From Rhizoclosmatium globosum (lineage: Eukaryota > Chytridiomycota > Chytridiomycetes > Chytridiales > Chytriomycetaceae), in contig MCGO01000184.1 in assembly GCA_002104985.1 (NCBI GenBank), positions 1 through 64,000 of the forward strand: 64,000 bases of DNA. The letters run 5' to 3'. The notes beneath the pieces are model-generated. The model saw only the letters and a program-made list of their open reading frames with translations, searched no databases and had not been told where the DNA came from. Below, piece after piece: positions 47,337 to 57,820 of the stretch. The position numbers were made by a program, and so were the translations under genes. Position 1 is the first letter of the stretch, and the number at the start of each line of letters is the position of its first letter.

Positions 47337-48439
47337 GTTGGTGAGAAGAAAAAGAGAGAACGGTTTTGAGGTAACAATTGTGTTTCGCCACCCAAACCAA
47401 GATATACGCGTCAAATCGGTGCAGCTATTTCGAAGTCAACTCATGCAGTGATTTATTTGACATTTAGGGAGGATTGACGCCGATTGTTGTTTCCACCACG
47501 AACAAACTATTATAGCCGGAAAGTGCTCGAGCCACGCAGAAGACCCTGATGAGTATACATTATTGTGAGGCCCTTTTTATCGCGCAACAAACCTGAGCTG
47601 CTCGCAGCCTTGCTCTATTGCCGAGCTTGCCAATCATGCTAGACTTGCTAGTCCCAATCCATTCAACCTTGTCCATCCAACAACAACCACATCAGCAGCC
47701 ACCAATTTGTCTATGCGGTACCGTATCCAGACACGTTGTCAACTGAGAAGTAAAAACGAACGACTCCAACGGAACGACAATGATTTAGATAACGCACAGC
47801 AAATCCGATGTTGGTTTGATCAAGACTAAGTGACGCAAGACTCTCAAATAGTGCATTCATTCACTCAGAGCACGAAGCCCTGATCAGAACTTCTCTTATA
47901 AGAATGGTCCTCCTTTCGACAATTTGGAGTCTGGACAGCCGTCATTTGAATCAGTATGACATATGGCTTGATGCGTGTAACTGAGCGTATTCGGGATGGA
48001 CGAAAGCGACAAGGAGACTGTCTCAACGAGTCAACGCTGGATGACTTGGATAATGTGCGACTTCATCAATTGGATTGTTCCCGCAACTACAGTCCGATGG
48101 CCTTTGGGACTTCCATGGATGAGTGTATTCAGGACTGAATCGGACTGATGTAGTGGTAGTTCGGGTGGGAAGAGGGGCAAAGACTTAAGTATACGAACGG
48201 CATCTGAAAATTGAGGAAACGGATCAAATTGAGGGAGAAGTAGTAACAAAATGAAAAGCAAGGCTCAAGAACATCTCGTGAGAATGGGTGCACTCACTTC
48301 GTTTTGATGGCGAGGCGAGTCGATTCGCCTATCAAAGCCACCCATTCAACATCTTCAACCCTGGGTGACGAATTCGATGGAAATCAGTTTGCCCTGTGGA
48401 TAGGGAGATGGAGTTGGGCCAGATGGCATTCACTATCCC
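47337..48439. other. Upstream region of RRM-polyQ gene 1
   Basis: A non-repetitive stretch with no gene that I can support. A 60-residue plus-strand frame at 47956-48138 and minus frames nearby lack splice continuity or known motifs. Confidence 0.4.
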
Positions 48440-48612
48440 CCGAATTATTGAATAACTTTATTTGACACGTCAACAAAAATGCGAGTGCTTTCTTTAGTTG
48501 AACAACATTGTGGAGACGTTGAACCGCTGAACCAAACTGATCTTGCTCTTGCTGGAACTGTTGCTCAATGCTGGAATAGGTAGCACTGTAGCAGCTCCTA
48601 GATTCAGTTTTA
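48440..48612 (-). pseudogene. Fragment of an RRM-polyQ last exon
   Basis: On the minus strand an acceptor (AATCTAG) is followed by GAGCTGC and a frame reading SIEQQFQQEQDQFGSAVQRL. The acceptor and the next bases match the start of the last exon of RRM-polyQ gene 3 (54947), including the TTCAGTTTTAGTGAAG text before it. No other exons are present, so it is a broken copy; module M copy 3 begins directly next to it. Confidence 0.6.
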
Positions 48613-49690
48613 GTGAAGAACCACAACAATGCCTTAATTTGAGATATTACAAGACTGACGCTGTGTCATACTATACTGCCCGGAACGAACACAAACTTTC
48701 CCTCAAAAGAAACCGATGAGTTCCTCAACAAGCCTAGCCCATCTGCATACGTATGGATCATAATCCTTTTCATTCAGTCCTAATGAATTATCTATGATAC
48801 TTCCGCCATCAGAGTCTGAGTATAACCAATACGTGAAGGTCTGGTTTGTTTCTATTGGGTGCATATTATCATATTGTGAAACTACGGAAAAGATATTCAC
48901 CAGTTACAAGCGGGAAGAATCCAATGATGACGTACAAGCCTGATTAGCTGGTCAAATATGCATTCCCCCTTCGCCAATACTTCTTCCTAATCAGCCTCGA
49001 TGCTGCAACTGTTGTTCTTACTGTACCTTGTTCCTCTCCTCTTCTTCTTCCTGGTCATAACCCTCCTGCTGTTTATGTTCTCGATCTTTGATGCGGATAT
49101 CATCCATGGAATATCATGCTTTGCCAAAAGTCAAAAGAAATAGCGAATGCATTTCAGCTTGTCACGTCTTTGAAGATTCTACTCAAATAATAAATAGTAA
49201 CAGCTCCAGTTTTGACATAAAGTTCTTCCACGTCAACAAAATTGTCAGACCAAATCTCACCCCCAAACAAACGGAACTCCCAACTGACCAGCGGCACCTC
49301 ATCCCATGTCCACTCTACTTCATCGACTTAAAAACATGTAGCTGGTACGTAGTGTCATATCGTATTCCTCCATGAAAAAACGCGCTTTTCTAACATCATA
49401 CTGCTTATACAGTTTGTCTTTGTCCTCGTCTGCCCATACCGAACGCGTCAAGTTACTTCTGCTACATTCACTTTGTCTTCTGGTCTGGTTTGGTCTCCTT
49501 CGTCAATCTTTCTCTCGGTCTTCTGGTCTCGGTCTTCTGGTCTCGGTCTTCTGGTTCTGGTCTCCCGTGTCAAGTCAAGTGCTACTCCATCGGTCATCTG
49601 GTTCTGGTCCACTGGTTTCAAGTCAAGATCAAGTTCTCCACATTTGTTCTTCTCTCTCCTGTTTGATTCCTTTCCACTTTTTTTTTTATG
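48613..49690. repeat. Duplicated module M, copy 3
   Basis: Close match to 44449-45480, including the 95-residue frame (here 49088-49375). The 3' end contains extra copies of a TCTTCTGGTCTCGG motif (49495-49610). It leads into structured-repeat array 3. Confidence 0.9.
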
Positions 49691-49710
49691 TATCGTATAC
49701 CTTTTACTAT

Positions 49711-50170
49711 CCGTTGGACTGGGATTGGTGACAACACAGGGTTCAGGTAAAACCGGCCTATGGCGATGCTTATGGCAGAGTTGTGTTTCTTCCGATACAG
49801 TCGAGATTATGTCTCCTTGCGACGGGATGGTGCTTCTCTTCTGCCTATTTTTTCTTGGCTCTTCTTTACTTGTGTTTATACCTTTTGCTGCTTGTTGGAC
49901 TGGGATTGGTGACAACACAGGGTTCAGGTAAAACCGGCCTATGGCGATGCTTATGGCAGAGTTGTGTTTCTTCCGATACAGTCGAGATGTTATCTCCTTG
50001 CAACATGATGGCGCTTCTTACCCAGCTGTTTCTTTCTTGGCATAATTTGTTTGTTCTCTATATTTTTTGCTGTTTGTTAGATTGGGATCGGTGACAACAC
50101 AGGGTTCAGGTTAAACCGGCCTATGGCGATGCTTATGGCAGAGTTGTGTTTCTTCCGTTACGGTCGCGAT
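49711..50170 (+). repeat. Structured repeat family, array 3 (three units, period about 180)
   Basis: Units start near 49711, 49891 and 50073 (GTTGGACTGGGATTGGTGAC in the first). The hairpin is GAGAT-TAT-GTCTC (49803-49815 in the first). The variable part has GGTT…AACC in place of the GC-rich stem of array 4. The array ends about 325 bases beyond the stop codon of RRM-polyQ gene 2. Confidence 0.85.
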
Positions 50171-50493
50171 GTATTCTTCTCGCATCACAATGGCATTTTT
50201 GCATAACATCTTTTAATAAATCAAACCCGTCTTCATATTGTTTTTTGATTACCTCTTTCACTCCAAATTACCGCAGTTAATTATTGTTTCCATGTATAGT
50301 TGCCGCTGCCTCATTTACGTTTAATACTCAGGTGATTCAGGGTTGGTGTCAGCCTCGCGATGTATTGACCTGAAATCCCGACTGCGAAACGTTTCTTAAT
50401 CATATCCATTCAAAGGAATCACAACTCCTGAACGTACATTTTTATTCACCTCTCATCAACAAATCCCAGACTCAACATCCCCTCATCCTCCTT

Positions 50494-50539
50494 TTACAAC
50501 GGCTGTGCGTCTCCTCCTTGCTGATTATTGTTCCCTTGT

Positions 50540-50575
<36 letters not shown>

Positions 50576-52119
50576 CCCTGTTGTTGCTGCTGTTGCTCTT
50601 GTTGCTCTTGTTGCTCTTGTTGCTGCTGTTGCTGTTGTTGCTGTTGTTGGTGAAGTTGCTGCATATCGTAGATAATGCGGACCGTCGCAGCCGTTCTCCT
50701 TTGTTGAGTATTCCATCGCAACAATATTGCGTCTTGTTCCATCTGCTGGTACTGTTGTTGGTGTTGATGCTGGTTGAGGTGGTGACGCAATTCATTCTGC
50801 AGTATATTGAGACGTTGTTGCTGGTTTTTTGGAAGTTGTTGAAGGCTCTGCTGCTGCTGAAGAGGTTGCATCGCATCCATGATTTGAACCATGGCTGCGG
50901 TTTCTTCCTCGTCATGCTGCCACTGTAGCCTTGTAATCCTATTCTCCTCCATTTGCTCCTGCTGCTGGTGCTGAAGAAGTTGAAGGTTGTAAAACAGTTC
51001 TTCCTGAAGTGTGATGTGGTGTTGTTGATGTTGCTGTTGTAGTTGCCGTTGTAGTTGCTGTTGTTGGAGTTGTTGCAGTTGCTGTTGCTGTTGCAGTCGC
51101 TGTTCTTCGAGTTGTTCTTGTTGTAGTTGCTGTTGTTGTTGCTGCTGTTGGAGTTGTTGTTGTAGTAGCTGCTGTTGTTGTTGCTGTTGTTGTACTTGTC
51201 GTTGAAGTTCTTGTTGTTGTTGTTGCTCCTGTTCCTGTTGCTGCTGCCGCTGCCTTGCTGGTGAAGGCCTGAAGAGGGTCCGCACTCCTGGCCCCGTAAT
51301 CCCGGCTACCCGCAACTGCGCCTTACATGAAAGAGTTTACATTTACTGATATTTGACTGAAAGTTGGAACTCACTCTAAGCTGCGCGTTGGTGCTGGACA
51401 GCCTTCGGACAAAAGTCTCGGCGCGCGCCAATCGGACTCCTTGAACATGGATATGTTCATAGAGACCCGAGACAGAACGCAACGCTTCGACGTCGTCCGA
51501 AGTCATGAGCTAATAAAACAATAGTAAGTGACTGTTGGATAATCTGCCCAACAAAACTCACTTGCGGGGGTTGGGTGCGGGTGTTGGAGGGGCCTGAGAC
51601 AGTGCCGGCAACAGCAGGGGCGGCAGAAGGGAATGATGTGAAGGAAGAGGAAGAAAGGGCAGGGGGAGGCGGCTAGTTATTCGTCAGATGCAACAGAATG
51701 AAGAGCCAAATTCAAACAACAACATACCGAGACTGTTTCAAAAGGAACAACCTCTAAGCGACGACCGTGGTATTCCGCGTTGTGAAACGCGCCTATGAAT
51801 GCGTGCAATCAATACCGAGAACACTTAATAGATTGAAGAATTGAAACCTACGAATCGCCGCGGCAGCCTCGGCAACGGACGCCATCGTCACGGTGCCGCT
51901 CCGTCTGTTCACTTCCGCAAGTACGACAGCCCCAGCGGTCCCAAAGAAGGTAGAAAGCTCTTGGCCAGAGCTTCTGGACGGGAGGTTGCGGACAAATAGT
52001 CGCGTCGTCCGGCAGACATTCACACTAGGTTCTGCAACGACTTCGGGTTGCTTATTTGCTCGTTAGATGGCAAGCAGAGAAAGGGTGAGGGGAAACGGAA
52101 GAAGCTCACTTTACTCATT
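50494..52119 (-). CDS. RRM-polyQ protein 2
   Basis: Exons 52119-52111, 52050-51852, 51792-51728, 51672-51562, 51509-51375 and 51321-50494, 448 residues. Exon 1 is three codons (MSK). The RRM has RLFVRNLPSRSSGQELSTFF and GTVTMASVAEAAAAI, cut after Ala-Ile by a phase-1 intron; the end is HNAEYHGRRLEV. A Pro/Ser-rich exon follows, then a 45-codon exon (LMTSDDVEALRSVSGLYEHI) and a last exon of 275 residues that is about half Gln, with long Gln runs. Such tails form coiled coils or condensates in other RNA-binding proteins; the RNA target is unknown. This is the longest and best preserved member of the cluster. Confidence 0.82.
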
Positions 52120-52264
52120 TCTGGATCTGTTCAGGAAAAGGGAGAAAGTTGAAGCAAACAGCCTAGTGGACGCGTCGTTCTTCTGTTTCGTTTGATCTCC
52201 ATCAGATTTAAGTCGCGTTTCTATTGTTAGCCCATGATTTCGCAGTAGTATTTCGTCCGTTGGA

Positions 52265-52690
52265 ATGTCACTGACACGAATCAAAGACCACATATTCAAG
52301 AACGACGACGACCTCCATAATGGTTCCGATTTAAATAGTTGTGTGAACGCGATGGAAACTGACAAATATTGCGACCAAAGTCAACCTCAGCGAACCCTTG
52401 TGAGAAAGACGCAAGCGGATTTCGAGACCCATACGATTGCTTTCACGTCAATGACAGTGCTGCCAACATATTCAAAGGCAGGTGACTTTATGAGTTGTTG
52501 GATTGTCGAGTGGAAGATTGGTGAGAATTATGTTGGGCTTGAAGATGGTATTAGCAACGCTTGGGAAAAGGGTGTAGCTGATGGCGCTTACTGTGTTTGC
52601 TCCTGTCGCTCCCTGCTTCCTTACAAAGACTCATCTCAAATCATCGAAGAACAAATCGATACTACGAAGGGAAAAGAACACTTTGCCTGA
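52265..52690 (+). CDS. Hypothetical protein, 141 residues
   Basis: A plus-strand frame with ATG 52265, divergent from RRM-polyQ gene 2 (146 bases between starts). It has mixed, protein-like composition (for example SCWIVEWKIGENYVGLEDG) but no motif, signal peptide or membrane segment. No splice evidence. It could be a chance frame. Confidence 0.3.
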   Translation: MSLTRIKDHIFKNDDDLHNGSDLNSCVNAMETDKYCDQSQPQRTLVRKTQADFETHTIAFTSMTVLPTYSKAGDFMSCWIVEWKIGENYVGLEDGISNAWEKGVADGAYCVCSCRSLLPYKDSSQIIEEQIDTTKGKEHFA

Positions 52691-53234
52691 AGCATATCAA
52701 TTAAGTTGATTGCGGTAAATGACGAAACACTCACTGATTAACGTAAAACCAGCTGGCAGAGCAAAAGGCTCAGAGCTGGAAGAGCAGGAGAGCTAGAGCT
52801 CGTTCCACGACATGGTTCTTGTGTCAGGGGAGTCTCACAAAGCGAAAAAACAGACAGGACACAGCACACTCAAACTGAAGCCATTAAGCAAAATAAATGA
52901 ACAAGCATCAAGTTTCAAGTACATTATTTTAAGTTACTTTGAAAAACCCGTCGAACGATAATCATACACCCTCGTATCGCAAACAGACCAAAAACAGAAC
53001 TGTTACGGGGGTTAATCGAAATTTCAGCCTTTAGATTACATTATATTGTCGAGGCATAGGTAGCATGCAGTCAACTGAAAAAAAAGCAACAACTCCACCA
53101 TACGTTACAAAATGATTCACTTGGAATCGAATGGAAGCGTTTTTCCTTTCCTCGCATCCCAAAAATCGAAAGTTAGCGTCAGAAAATTGGTAAATATAAT
53201 AAATTGTAAGACTTCGAAACGTTACTTCTTGACG
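52691..53234. other. AT-rich spacer
   Basis: No gene, repeat or RNA gene seen. Confidence 0.4.
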
Positions 53235-53905
53235 TCAGTAATCATTGTCATGGCTGTGGTGCCTGTAGCTGTTAGTATTCAAAAGTTGAAATATTTGATA
53301 TTGCCAATGCTCTTGTCGTTGCTGCTGTTGTTCCAGTCCATACCATATTGTTATTCTCGTTGCCGATGTTTGGCAAACAATGTCCTGATCCGTCCATCCT
53401 CCCTCCAACCTTTGAGCTTCTTGGATCCCAGCCACCCGCAATTGTGCCTAATTACAGAGTACACGTTAAAATTAGAGTGTAATATTTAAGAAATGCATGT
53501 ACAGCCAGCCTCATATTGACGCGCTCCAGCCGACGGACAAACGTTTCCGCACGCGCCAATTGAACTCGTTGAACCCAGATATGTTCATAATGGAGCGCTA
53601 CGCGTCGACGTCGTCTAAAGTCATAAACTGATAAAATAATGGTGAGCGACTTGGACAACACAAATCTCACTCGCCGTTCAGTGAGGGGTGAAGGGCCAGA
53701 GTTGTGCCGGCTACAGTAGGATCAGCGGAAGAGAAAAACGAGGAGGTAAACGAAAACGAGGAGGTAAACGAGGAGGTCAAGGAATGGAGCGTGGCAGGGG
53801 GGAGGGCTTGTTATTTGTTAGTTGCAACCTTCGTGATTGTGTGCGACAGACAGTCTTCCCACAAACTAACCGAGTTACAGCTTTTGAATTTGATTTTCAC
53901 TTGAT
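53235..53905 (-). pseudogene. RRM-polyQ pseudogene
   Basis: Counterparts of the last three exons of gene 2 can be followed: a Pro/Ser exon (VAGTTLALHP, about 53690-53800), the 45-codon exon (53535-53625) and the last exon (AQLRVAGIQEAQRLEGGW, ending 53235). The middle exon has TAG where gene 2 has TTG (GACGCGTAG), and a short deletion then shifts the frame (HYEHIWVQRVQLARAETFV continues in another frame). The RRM exons are not recognisable upstream, and the polyQ part is reduced to a few Gln. Clearly inactive. Confidence 0.8.
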
Positions 53906-54377
53906 GAAATTCAAGTTTAGTTTCACGATGGCACTAAATGTGTGCTTTGTATTCAGGGTGCACCGTAAACGACCACATACTACCTCGGTTAAAGGATAAA
54001 TCAATAATTTTTGACAAAATACTAAGTCCCTTTAATTGTTGACATTAAGATTACCTTTACAAAGAACTTTCCACACTTACTGACAGAACCTGGAGTGACC
54101 TTTCCTGGAAGCAAACAATCATAATATTTTCTGGTTCCACTCACTGCTTTCACTCCCTATTAATTTTCATAATACTTTTTTAACTTTCAAAGTAAGTAAC
54201 ATCTCCGCAGCAATGTCGTCTGGTTGGTGAGGAAGGTCGCTAACTGAAAGTTCGACAAGGATTTGAGGGATATAATTCACTGACAAAACACTGGAATGGA
54301 ACAAGAAAAAATTCAAACAAAGACAACAATATTTATTGCAATGATATAAAAACAAAACTCTGCTCTTTGCTGCATTG
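53906..54377. other. Spacer 3' of RRM-polyQ gene 3
   Basis: AT-rich; no gene or array. Unlike genes 1 and 2, no structured-repeat array lies beyond this stop codon. Confidence 0.4.
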
Positions 54378-55752
54378 TCATGGCTGTGTTGGCTGCAGCT
54401 GTTGGTAGGTAGGAAGTTGGGGAATTTGAGGTTGTTGACGTTGTTGAGATGGAACTGCGTGCTGAGCAAGTTGAGCCGGCTGTTGAAGTGGCTGCAGCTG
54501 TGGCTGTTGTTGCCGTTGTTGTCGTTGTTGTCGTTGTTGTGGTTGTTGCTCTTGGTCTTGTTGAGCTGGAAAAACTTGCTGAGCAAAATATTCAGGTGGT
54601 TGCTGTAGTTGTTGCTGTAAAGATTCCACCCTTTCAGCGATTGCAGTCAGGTTTTGCGCCTGGGTAAAGTATGCTTGGTGGAGTTGTTGCATTTGTTGAG
54701 TTGACTGTTGTTGAATCTGCCGAACTGCTGAGACCAACTGAACTTGCATTTGATGGAACTGTAGTCGCTGCTGTTGGAGCAGTTGCTGTTGCTGCTGTTG
54801 CGACTCCAATTCTTGAAGGCGAAGAACCACGTCTTCGTATTCTTCTTGTTCGGCTTGCTGTTGTCGCCGCACTAATTCCCGCTGTTGGCCTGACGAGAAA
54901 AGTGTTCTGATACCACTCAAAGGTTTTCGATAGGCACGGAGCAGCTCCTAGCTTCAGTTTAGTGAAGGACATTAATCCAATAAATCCCTCACCATAAGTT
55001 GTAGTTTCTCGCGATACAAATTGATACATTCTTGTTCAAGGGTGTTGATCCAAACATTTTCAATATATCGAAATGCGTAAGGGGGAATATAACGAAAGTC
55101 CTGTTGCACAAAGAGTATTAGATTGCCAAATAATATTGCAGAACTCACTGGGTTCGGGAATGGTGCTGCTGATGACGACGAGAAATTGTTCGTAGTAAAC
55201 TATCGTGCAACAAGTTAGTGAGTTACATGAAAGATAAAGGTTAGTGGACAGAGACGAGAATTAATTAAAAACTGACCACAGCAGACGAAAACGGCCCCAC
55301 TTGTTGTACTCCTGTGAATGGAACGCTTGTGACATGAAGAGTGTGTCCGTCCCAAACAGAGTCGCCGAGCTCCACTAATATAAACTTGTTAATGAACGTA
55401 ACATAGAACTAGAAGAATACGAACCAATGGCTTGATGAGCTTCGTGGGGGCTTGCGAGCACGACTCGGCTTCTTAAGTTTGACTCGCTGGTCTCAACAAC
55501 AGATCGAATAACAGTTCCCACTTGACGGAAGATTTCATTCACTCCTTGCCAGGTTGCCGAAGGTGGAAGATTGTGGACGTAGACCGTTCTTTCTGATTCT
55601 GGCCCACTGGGCTCGGCATTGTTGAATCTGTCGTTGTCTTTCCCGTTGGAGCAGTCAGAGATTTGGCGAAACTGCTCGTCACACAACGTCAATTATTGGT
55701 AAAACTGACGTTAATTGGGGAGTCTCACATGGGAAGGCTTCAAGAATTTCAT
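54378..55752 (-). CDS. RRM-polyQ protein 3
   Basis: Exons 55752-55729, 55674-55425, 55374-55277, 55199-55149, 55100-54993 and 54947-54378, 366 residues. Exon 1 encodes MKFLKPSH. The RRM (TVYVHNLPPSATWQGVNEIF) is cut after Ala-Ile by a phase-1 intron and is the most diverged copy: RNP1 reads LRSRVVLAS. A short Ser/Pro exon and an aromatic-rich exon (DFRYIPPYAFRYIENVWIN) follow; the last exon begins ELLRAYRKPLSGIRTLF, like RVAGITGPGVRTLF of gene 2, and is Gln-rich with long QQQ runs. Same exon order and strand as genes 1 and 2, so it is an older duplicate. The first acceptor could be three bases further on. Confidence 0.75.
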
Positions 55753-56059
55753 TTTGAGGCAGAGAAGTTGTGGGAATGATATCAAAGAATGCTCCCCTTT
55801 TTATCTGATAGAGCGAAGGGGACACGGGAGACTAGAAGGGGACGATAAAAGGAAGGGGTGCGATGGAAACAAAGCAAACAATAAACAAATAATTCTTCAA
55901 CTTCTTCCATATTATTAATTTGAAATCAACATCTCCTTCTTATTCTCTCTTTATCATTTCGTTATGGATAACCAAAGTATCACACGCACTAGAATTCCTT
56001 TCATTTATTTATTTTATATTATCATAGAGCAAAGTCTTAGACAACAAATACTTCGCATT

Positions 56060-56330
56060 AATACAAACTAATGAATGTAGATTCAAATTTAGATAAATTC
56101 CGAAGCCACAACAAACAAATTGTCAGAAAAATCAGACCCCAAACAAACAACCAGTCCAACCAGTCAAGCCAGCAGCGCCCCACCTTCCCATGCCCTTCTC
56201 CTTCTATGACTTCATAACACTGATGATTGTACGCTTGGTAACATGGTATTCATCCACAAAAAATTGCGCTTTTCTAATATTTGAATGCAGACCATCATCG
56301 GCCACAACAAAGACTCCACTTCACTCACAG
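56060..56330. repeat. Duplicated module M, diverged copy 4
   Basis: Matches the second half of module M: AACAAATTGTCAGA, ACCCCAAACAAAC, a C-rich stretch, then TTGCGCTTTTCTAATAT. As in copies 2 and 3, a TCTTCTGGTCCACTGG-type stretch follows and then a structured-repeat array. Confidence 0.65.
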
Positions 56331-56462
56331 TTCTCGTGTCATAGCGCATGGCTCTGAGCTTCTTCCTTCTGGTCCACCGGTCCACCGGTCTCATGGTTAC
56401 AAGTTCTGCACACTTTGGTCTTCTGGTCCACTGGTCATGCGTCATGGGCACTCTCTCTTGTT

Positions 56463-57462
56463 TGGCTGCGCGCTGGTACAACACAAGCCCTGGATAAGAC
56501 CCAGGGCCCATGGCAATGGCAGAGTCAGAGTCGTGTTGTTTCCATCCCAGCTATGTCAGGATTGAGCCGCTGTGGCGTTCAAGTATTCATTCCAGTTCTG
56601 CTCCATCGGTCCACTGATCTTCCAGTTCCAGTTCCAGCTCTACTTTGGTCTTCTTGGTTGGTCTTAAGGTCCACTGGTCACAAGTATTCCGTCCCAGTTT
56701 TTTATTTATCCTTTCCTTATTCTTATCTGGCATATTTTTGCTATCTGTTGGACTGGGATTGGCAACAACGCAAGCCCTGGATAAGACCCAGGGCCTATGG
56801 CTATGGCAGGGTCAGCGTCGCGTTTTGTCCGATACAGTTGGGATTATATCTCCTTGCAACATGATAGTGCTTCTTTCTGCCTGTTCTTTCTTGGCACCTT
56901 TTTCTTTTATTCTTTTATACCCGTTACTATCTGTTGAACTGAGATTGGCGACAACGCAAGCCCTGGATAAGACCCAGGGCCTATGGCTATGGCAGGGTCA
57001 GCGTCGCGTTTTGTCCGATACAGTTGGGATTACGTCTCCTTGCAACATGATAGTGCTTCTTTCTGCCTGTTCTTTCTTGGCGCCTTTTTCTTTTATTCTT
57101 TTATACCCGTTACTATCTGTTGAACTGAGATTGGCGACAACGCAAGCCCTGGATAAGACCCAGGGCCTATGGCTATGGCAGGGTCAGCGTCGCGTTTTGT
57201 CCGATACAGTTGGGATTACGTCTCCTTGCAACATGATAGTGCTTCTTTCTGCCTGTTCTTTCTTGGCGCCTTTTTCTTTTATTCTTTTATACCCGTTACT
57301 ATCTGTTGAACTGAGATTGGCAACAACGCAAGCCCTGGATAAGACCCAGGGCCTATGGCTATGGCAGGGTCAGCGTCGCGTTTTGTCCGATACAGTTGGG
57401 ATTACGTCTCCTTGCAACATGATAGTGCTTCTTTCTGCCTGTTCTTTCTTGGCACCCATTCC
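56463..57462 (+). repeat. Structured repeat family, array 4 (one partial and four full units, period 186)
   Basis: Full units start at 56741, 56927, 57113 and 57299 (CTATCTGTTGRACTGRGATT); a diverged partial unit lies at 56463-56580. Each has a strong stem CCCTGG-ATAAGAC-CCAGGG (56775-56793 in the first), CCTATGGC, and the hairpin GGGAT-TAT-ATCTC (56840-56852) or GGGAT-TAC-GTCTC (57026-57038). The array ends about 360 bases beyond the WNK stop codon. Confidence 0.9.
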
Positions 57463-57820
57463 CTCGGCTTACTGCCTTCTCTCTGAATAAATTCCATAAT
57501 AACTTTAATCAATTCATTTGTATTACCTAATTTTTTCTACTGCCCTCTCTCCCACATCAAAAACGAAAGAAAGAAAAACAACCTTCAAAACAAAAAAAAA
57601 AAGCTAATCACAAACAAAACTAACTCCCCCCTACAAACTACATCCGAAAAGAATAATAACAAACCAAAGAGAAAGGCAGGGGGGGGGAATACAACAAAAG
57701 ACATCACCAAGAAGAAAGAAAACATCTACATAACCCATGCCCCGTGAAGAAGAAAACAAACAAATGCACATGGAGGGAAAGAAACAAAAAATAACAAATA
57801 AAAGTGGAAGGTGAAACAGG

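Noticed and set aside
50518..50928. Plus-strand frame rich in Leu (136 residues)
   Set aside because: It is the antisense of the Gln-codon runs of RRM-polyQ gene 2.
52741..52830. Possible tRNA-like segment with paired AGAGC/GCTCT words
   Set aside because: No cloverleaf with a T-arm GTTCRA motif could be drawn.
34904..57462. Structured repeats as hammerhead, HDV-like or twister ribozymes
   Set aside because: I looked for CTGANGA…GAAA and other core motifs; only CTGATGG occurs in array 2 and it is not conserved in the other arrays.
45495..57462. Structured repeats as tRNA- or 5S-derived SINEs
   Set aside because: TGGCAGAGTCGC resembles a polymerase III A box and GGGATGGGTGAC resembles a 5S segment, but no B box or further 5S match follows at the right distance.
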